DNA from: Chloroflexia bacterium SDU3-3
GTDB taxonomy: Bacteria > Chloroflexota > Chloroflexia > Chloroflexales > Roseiflexaceae
Assembly (NCBI GenBank): GCA_009268125.1
Contig: WBOU01000020.1
Location: forward strand, 49,644 to 113,643
Reading direction: 5' to 3'
DNA length: 64,000 nucleotides
Shown here: one piece after another, positions 60,688 through 64,000 of the stretch
Position numbering within the stretch: position 1 is the first letter of the stretch
How the letters are laid out: the number at the start of each line of letters is the position of its first letter
The notes under the pieces: generated by a model
What the model saw: the letters and a program-made list of their open reading frames with translations, nothing else
Databases searched by the model: none
What the model was told of the DNA's origin: nothing
Made by a program: the position numbers and the translations under genes

Positions 60688-61254
60688 CTACAGCACATGC
60701 TCAACCACCGCGCCGATGGCGTAGGAGGGCAGCTCGACGGACACAAACGAGGGCAGGCCCAGCCGCGACCACAGCGGGAAGGGCGCGACGCCCGCGCGGC
60801 GGGCCAGGTGCAGCGCGATCACAGTGCCGTGGGCCACCACCACCAGCGGGTCGGCGGGCGCGGGCTGGGCCAGCGCGTCGACGGCCCGCCCGAAGCGCGC
60901 AGCGGCCTGGTCGGCGGTCTCCTCGCCGAACACCAGCTCGCCGGGCCGGTCGAACATAGCCGCAACCGCCTGGCGAAACGCCTCATCCGCAAGGAATGGT
61001 GCGCTGCGGCGGTGGTGCTCCTCCAGCCCCTCGGCCACGCGCCAGGGCATGGCCAGCGCATCGGCCACCGCGCTAGCCGTGGCCTGGGCCTTCGGCTCGG
61101 CACTCGACACGATCTGGCCGGGGGCGTAGGCGCGCAGGTGCTCGGCCAGGGCGCGGCAGCGGCGCAGGCCCTCGGGGGCCAGCCGCCACGAAGCGGCGGG
61201 CGCGGCGGGGTCGAGCGTGGGCAGCGAGTGCTTGACGAGGATCAGCTTGGGCAT
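60688..61254 (-). CDS. Histidine-phosphatase-superfamily protein
   Basis: A 188-residue protein. The N-terminal motif is LILVKHSLP, so the usual RHG reads KHS. The second half has VVVAHGTVIALHLARRAG with the second catalytic His. SSAEPKAQATASAV and ELVFGEETADQAAARFGRAV lie between. This is the phosphoglycerate-mutase-like fold, with the first Arg replaced by Lys. The substrate is unknown. The next gene, also minus strand, starts upstream at 61721 and may be co-transcribed. Confidence 0.82.
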   Translation of the reverse strand: MPKLILVKHSLPTLDPAAPAASWRLAPEGLRRCRALAEHLRAYAPGQIVSSAEPKAQATASAVADALAMPWRVAEGLEEHHRRSAPFLADEAFRQAVAAMFDRPGELVFGEETADQAAARFGRAVDALAQPAPADPLVVVAHGTVIALHLARRAGVAPFPLWSRLGLPSFVSVELPSYAIGAVVEHVL

Positions 61255-61292
61255 CGTGCATCATCTCCCTGCCTGCGCTCCGCACGGCGCGC

Positions 61293-61721
61293 TCAGGCCT
61301 CCGCCAGCCAGCGCTGGAGCGCATCCACGCCCGCCTGGGCGATCTGGCCATCCTGCGCCGACTGCACACCGCTCACGCCGACGGCTCCCACATAGGCCTC
61401 GCCCGCCAGCAGCGGCACGCCGCCCTCAAGCGGCAGCGCGCCGGGCAGGCTCAGCACCACTATCAGCCCCTCGCTCAGGCGATCCTCGTGAAACTTGGTG
61501 CTGCGGCGGAAATGGATGGCGTGGCGGGCCTTGGCCAGGGCCGTCTCCACGCTCGCATTCGAGCAGCCATCCATGCGCAGAAAGTGCAGCAGCTGCCCGG
61601 CCTGGTCAACCACCGCAATGGCGACCGCCCAGCCGTGGGCTGTGGCCTCGGCCTCGGCGGCGGCGGAGATGGCGCGGGCCGCAGCGAGATTCAGCGCGGG
61701 CACGGTAGGAAGATCAGGCAT
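61293..61721 (-). CDS. GlcG/HbpS-like heme-binding-type protein
   Basis: 142 residues from ATG 61721; an in-frame ATG 12 bases upstream is the alternative. LNLAAARAISAAAEAEATAHGWAVAIAVVDQAGQLLHFLRMDG is the family N-terminal half, and SLPGALPLEGGVPLLAGEAYVGAVGVSG the C-terminal half. HbpS and GlcG proteins bind heme or corrinoid or stabilise partner enzymes. Nothing around it identifies the partner. Confidence 0.83.
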   Translation of the reverse strand: MPDLPTVPALNLAAARAISAAAEAEATAHGWAVAIAVVDQAGQLLHFLRMDGCSNASVETALAKARHAIHFRRSTKFHEDRLSEGLIVVLSLPGALPLEGGVPLLAGEAYVGAVGVSGVQSAQDGQIAQAGVDALQRWLAEA

Positions 61722-61821
61722 GGCGCGCTCCATTCTCTGAAGGGTCGGGAAGAATACCACGAGTATAGCACAGCCTCGCGCCGCCGCACAATCGTTGGGG
61801 CGCACAGGAATATACGAGCAG

Positions 61822-62790
61822 CTACGCCGAGCCGCGCTCCACCACCGACAGCGGCACCGCTGGGATGGGCGCAGGCTGCTGGCCCGCCGCCACGGCCAGG
61901 ATGTGCCGCACCAGATCGCCCAGCAGATCGGCCTGGTGCAGGCTCACCGAGGTGAGCGCGGGCACGCTAAAGGGCGCGAGCGGGATGTCGTCGCAGCCGA
62001 TCACCGCGGCAGCTGCGGGCACCGCCACGCCCAGGTCGGCCAGCGCGGCCAGCAGCATGAAGGCGATCTCGTCGTTGTAGCAGCAGAAGCCGACCGGCCC
62101 GACAGCGCTGGCCAGCAGGCCCGCCACAGCGGCGCGCGCCGCAGCCCGGGAGCGCGGCATGCGCACCACGGCGGGCGGCGCAAGGCCCAGCGCGGCGCAG
62201 GCGCGGGCCACACCTGCCATGCGAGCGTCGGCCAGGCGCTGCACATCGGCGCGCTCGGGGGCCACGAAGGCCAGCCGCCGCCAGCCGCGCCCGTGCAGGT
62301 GGGTGGCCTGAAGCTCGCCCACCGCCGCGCCGTAGGCCGCACCATCCAGCGTGACCACAGGCGCGCGGAACTGCTCTAGGAAGGCAGCGTCGGCGGGGCT
62401 GGGCGCATCGATATAGCTAACCACCACGGCAGGGCTGATGTTGACCGAGGGGTGCGTGGCCTCGCCAGCGCTGCGCCCAATATGCCAGATCAGGCTGTAG
62501 CGATGCTGGGCCAGCGCCTCGCCCAGCGCCTGCAGGCTGATCGCCAGCCCTGGGTCGACTTGGGCGAAGGGCAGCACAGTCAGCACCACCTGGCTGCTGC
62601 CAGCGCGCAGCGTGCGCGCCGCAGGCGAGGCCTGGTAGCCAAGCGCGCGGGCGGCGGCCAGCACACGCGCGCGGGTCTCGGCGGGGATGCTCTGGCGGGG
62701 GTCGTTGTTGAGCACGTAGCTCACCGTGGCGCGCGAGACGCCGCTGGCGCGGGCCACATCCACGCTGGTCACTCGGTGTTGTTTTGCCAT
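61822..62790 (-). CDS. LacI-family repressor
   Basis: 322 residues from ATG 62790. The N-terminal helix-turn-helix TSVDVARASGVSRATVSYVLN is followed by the hinge helix (LAAARALGYQASPAARTLRAG) and a periplasmic-binding-protein-like domain with GDLVRHILAV near the end. The gene is divergent from the MFS transporter. A perfect 16-bp palindrome between them is its probable operator, and its own promoter overlaps it, so autoregulation is expected. The ligand is unknown; LacI regulators often sense sugars or nucleosides. Confidence 0.9.
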   Translation of the reverse strand: MAKQHRVTSVDVARASGVSRATVSYVLNNDPRQSIPAETRARVLAAARALGYQASPAARTLRAGSSQVVLTVLPFAQVDPGLAISLQALGEALAQHRYSLIWHIGRSAGEATHPSVNISPAVVVSYIDAPSPADAAFLEQFRAPVVTLDGAAYGAAVGELQATHLHGRGWRRLAFVAPERADVQRLADARMAGVARACAALGLAPPAVVRMPRSRAAARAAVAGLLASAVGPVGFCCYNDEIAFMLLAALADLGVAVPAAAAVIGCDDIPLAPFSVPALTSVSLHQADLLGDLVRHILAVAAGQQPAPIPAVPLSVVERGSA

Positions 62791-62797
62791 AGGTTCC

Positions 62798-62847
62798 TTG
62801 ACAGTACTCGTGAGCGCTACTATACTCAACTTACACGTGTAAGTCAA
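62798..62847. promoter_or_regulatory. Face-to-face promoters and LacI operator
   Basis: Plus strand: TTGACA (62798-62803), 17 bases, TATACT (62821-62826). Minus strand: TTGACT (62847-62842), 17 bases, TATAGT (62824-62819), so the two -10 boxes overlap. ACTTACACGTGTAAGT (62829-62844) is a perfect palindrome placed over the plus-strand start point and the minus-strand spacer. Confidence 0.85.
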
Positions 62848-62868
62848 GGTGCAAATCAAAGGATCGCT

Positions 62869-63877
62869 ATGCCACGCCCCAGCATCGCCCCAAAATGGCT
62901 CGTCCTGATCGCCATCACACTCGGCATGTTCATGAGCCTGCTCGACGATACCATCGTCAACGTTATGATCCCCCAGCTCCAGCTCGCCTTCGGTAGCTCG
63001 GTGCAGTTGGTACAGTGGGTTGTGACCGTGTACATGCTCACCCAGGCCGCCGTCAGCCCCACCGCGCCCTATCTGGCGGCGCGCTTCGGCACCGCGCGGG
63101 CCTACTTCTGGAGCCTCGCAGCCTTCGTGGCTGGCTCGCTGCTGTGTGGCCTAGCCTGGAGCCTGCCCAGCCTCGTGGTGGCGCGGCTAATCCAGGGCAT
63201 CGGCGGCGGCATCCTGCTGCCTCTGGTGATGACCCTGCTCTACCAGAGCTTCGCGCCCAACGAGCGGGGCAGCGCCAGCAGCGCCATGGGCATGGCCATG
63301 ATGGTCGCACCTATGCTCGGCCCCATGCTGGGCGGCTACTTCGTCAGCGCCTTCAGCTGGCACTTCGCCTTCCTGATCAACCTGCCGCTCGGCGCGGTCG
63401 CCCTGCTGATCATCCGCCACACCCTGCCGCGTGGAGAGCGCGGCGCGGGGACCGAGGCGGGCAGCTTCGACATGGCAGGGTTCGCCGCCATAGCCACCAG
63501 TAGCGTGCTGCTGCTCTACGGCATCTCCACCATCGATCTAGGCCCCGCGCTGGGCAGAAATTTCGCCGTGCTGGCAGGCGGCGTGGCCATGCTGGCGTGG
63601 TTTATCGCCATCGAGCGTGGCCGCACCGCGCGCGGCCAGCAGCCGCTGCTCGACCTGCGCGCCTTTAGCGACGCCACCTTCTCGCGTAGCGCCGTGGCCC
63701 ATGGCTGCATGGCCTTCGCCCGCTTCGGGGTGCTGTTCCTCTTCCCGATCTACCTGCAGGCCCAGCGCGACCTCAGCCCATTCGAAAGCGGCATGCTGCT
63801 CACCTCGCAGGCCGTGGCCACCATGATCTCCCTGCCGCTGGCTGGGCGGCTGGCCGACCGCGTGGGGGCGCGACCCT
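62869..63877 (+). CDS. MFS drug/proton antiporter (DHA2-like), cut by an insertion
   Basis: ATG 62869 with aaagga upstream; about 336 codons fit the family. ALDDTIVNVMIP-type motif (LLDDTIVNVMIPQLQ), WVVTVYMLTQAA and GTARAYFWSLAAF are DHA2 signatures. RLIQGIGGGILLPLVMTLLYQ and a GPMLGGYF motif C follow. Homology ends at GRLADRVGARP; the frame stays open to the window end but the last 40 codons do not look like a transporter. About 120 residues or more of the normal C-terminus are missing. Regulation by the divergent LacI protein is expected. Confidence 0.88.
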
Positions 63878-64000
63878 CACATGGTGTCACTTTTGGGAAG
63901 TGTCAGAAGTACACTTTCCAGCGAACGGGCATGGATAGACCGAACGCGTGCTGGCGGTTTTGCCACGCGATGGCCAGGGTGAACAAGCTGCACTGCCATT
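63878..64000. mobile_element. Probable end of a mobile element at the right edge
   Basis: The sequence after 63877 changes character and contains GGAAGTGT-cagaagt-ACACTTTCC (63897-63920), an inverted repeat. A minus-strand frame (WQCSLFTLAIAWQNRQHAFG, ending MPVRWKVYF before a TGA) runs in from the edge and could be a transposase tail. The element type cannot be told from this end. Confidence 0.45.

Overview
The window is high-GC bacterial DNA. Three things point towards Chloroflexota (Chloroflexia or Herpetosiphon-like): a secreted beta-helix protein ending in FLPLVMR, a terminal motif I associate with secreted proteins of that phylum; an LPXTG-type anchor on a 5'-nucleotidase, which suggests a single-membrane envelope; and an RsbR-like PAS-STAS protein. 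This is inference, because no rRNA, tRNA or housekeeping marker gene is present. I saw no CRISPR array.

Left part (about 1-37.5 kb): an accessory-looking region of mostly single, plus-strand genes for small enzymes and small-molecule handling. These are GNAT acetyltransferases, VOC/glyoxalase and NTF2-like proteins, two dihydrofolate-reductase-family proteins, three SDR oxidoreductases, two LCMT-like methyltransferases, a class C beta-lactamase-like hydrolase, YciI, DUF1428, DUF4386, RraA, an ADP-ribosylglycohydrolase, a KTSC protein, a C-x5-R phosphatase, a haloacetate-dehalogenase-like hydrolase and an MBL-fold protein. Many carry their own TATAAT-type promoter. The region holds broken genes (a YwqK/MORN-like protein, two frameshifted ORFs beside a DUF4303 gene, a SigJ-like sigma factor tail), AT-rich likely arrivals (5.6-6.35 kb), one complete tnpB insertion element (30.4-31.5 kb) and a perfect 138-bp tandem duplication across an SDR/AraC gene boundary. 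No integrase is visible.

Middle (37.6-50.2 kb): an energy-coupling-factor importer operon (fused ATPase, S component, T component) behind a canonical sigma-70 promoter and ending in a strong bidirectional terminator. Opposite it are a methyltransferase translationally coupled to the PAS-PAS-STAS protein, a wall-anchored 5'-nucleotidase, a secreted S9 peptidase and a chromate-type transporter.

Right part (50.2-64 kb): a small PUA/SRA-like protein, a small secreted cysteine-containing protein beside its decayed paralogue, a nitrilase-family amidohydrolase, an OsmC protein and an ethanolamine module (permease, EutB, EutC). These are followed by a membrane protein, an aminoglycoside-adenylyltransferase-like enzyme, a histidine phosphatase, a GlcG-like heme-binding protein and a LacI repressor divergent from an MFS exporter. 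The MFS gene appears to be cut by a mobile element at the right edge. Three copies of a dispersed, structured, roughly 200-bp intergenic repeat (24.65, 50.24 and 53.48 kb), with a compensatory base-pair change between copies, are the most unusual non-coding feature.
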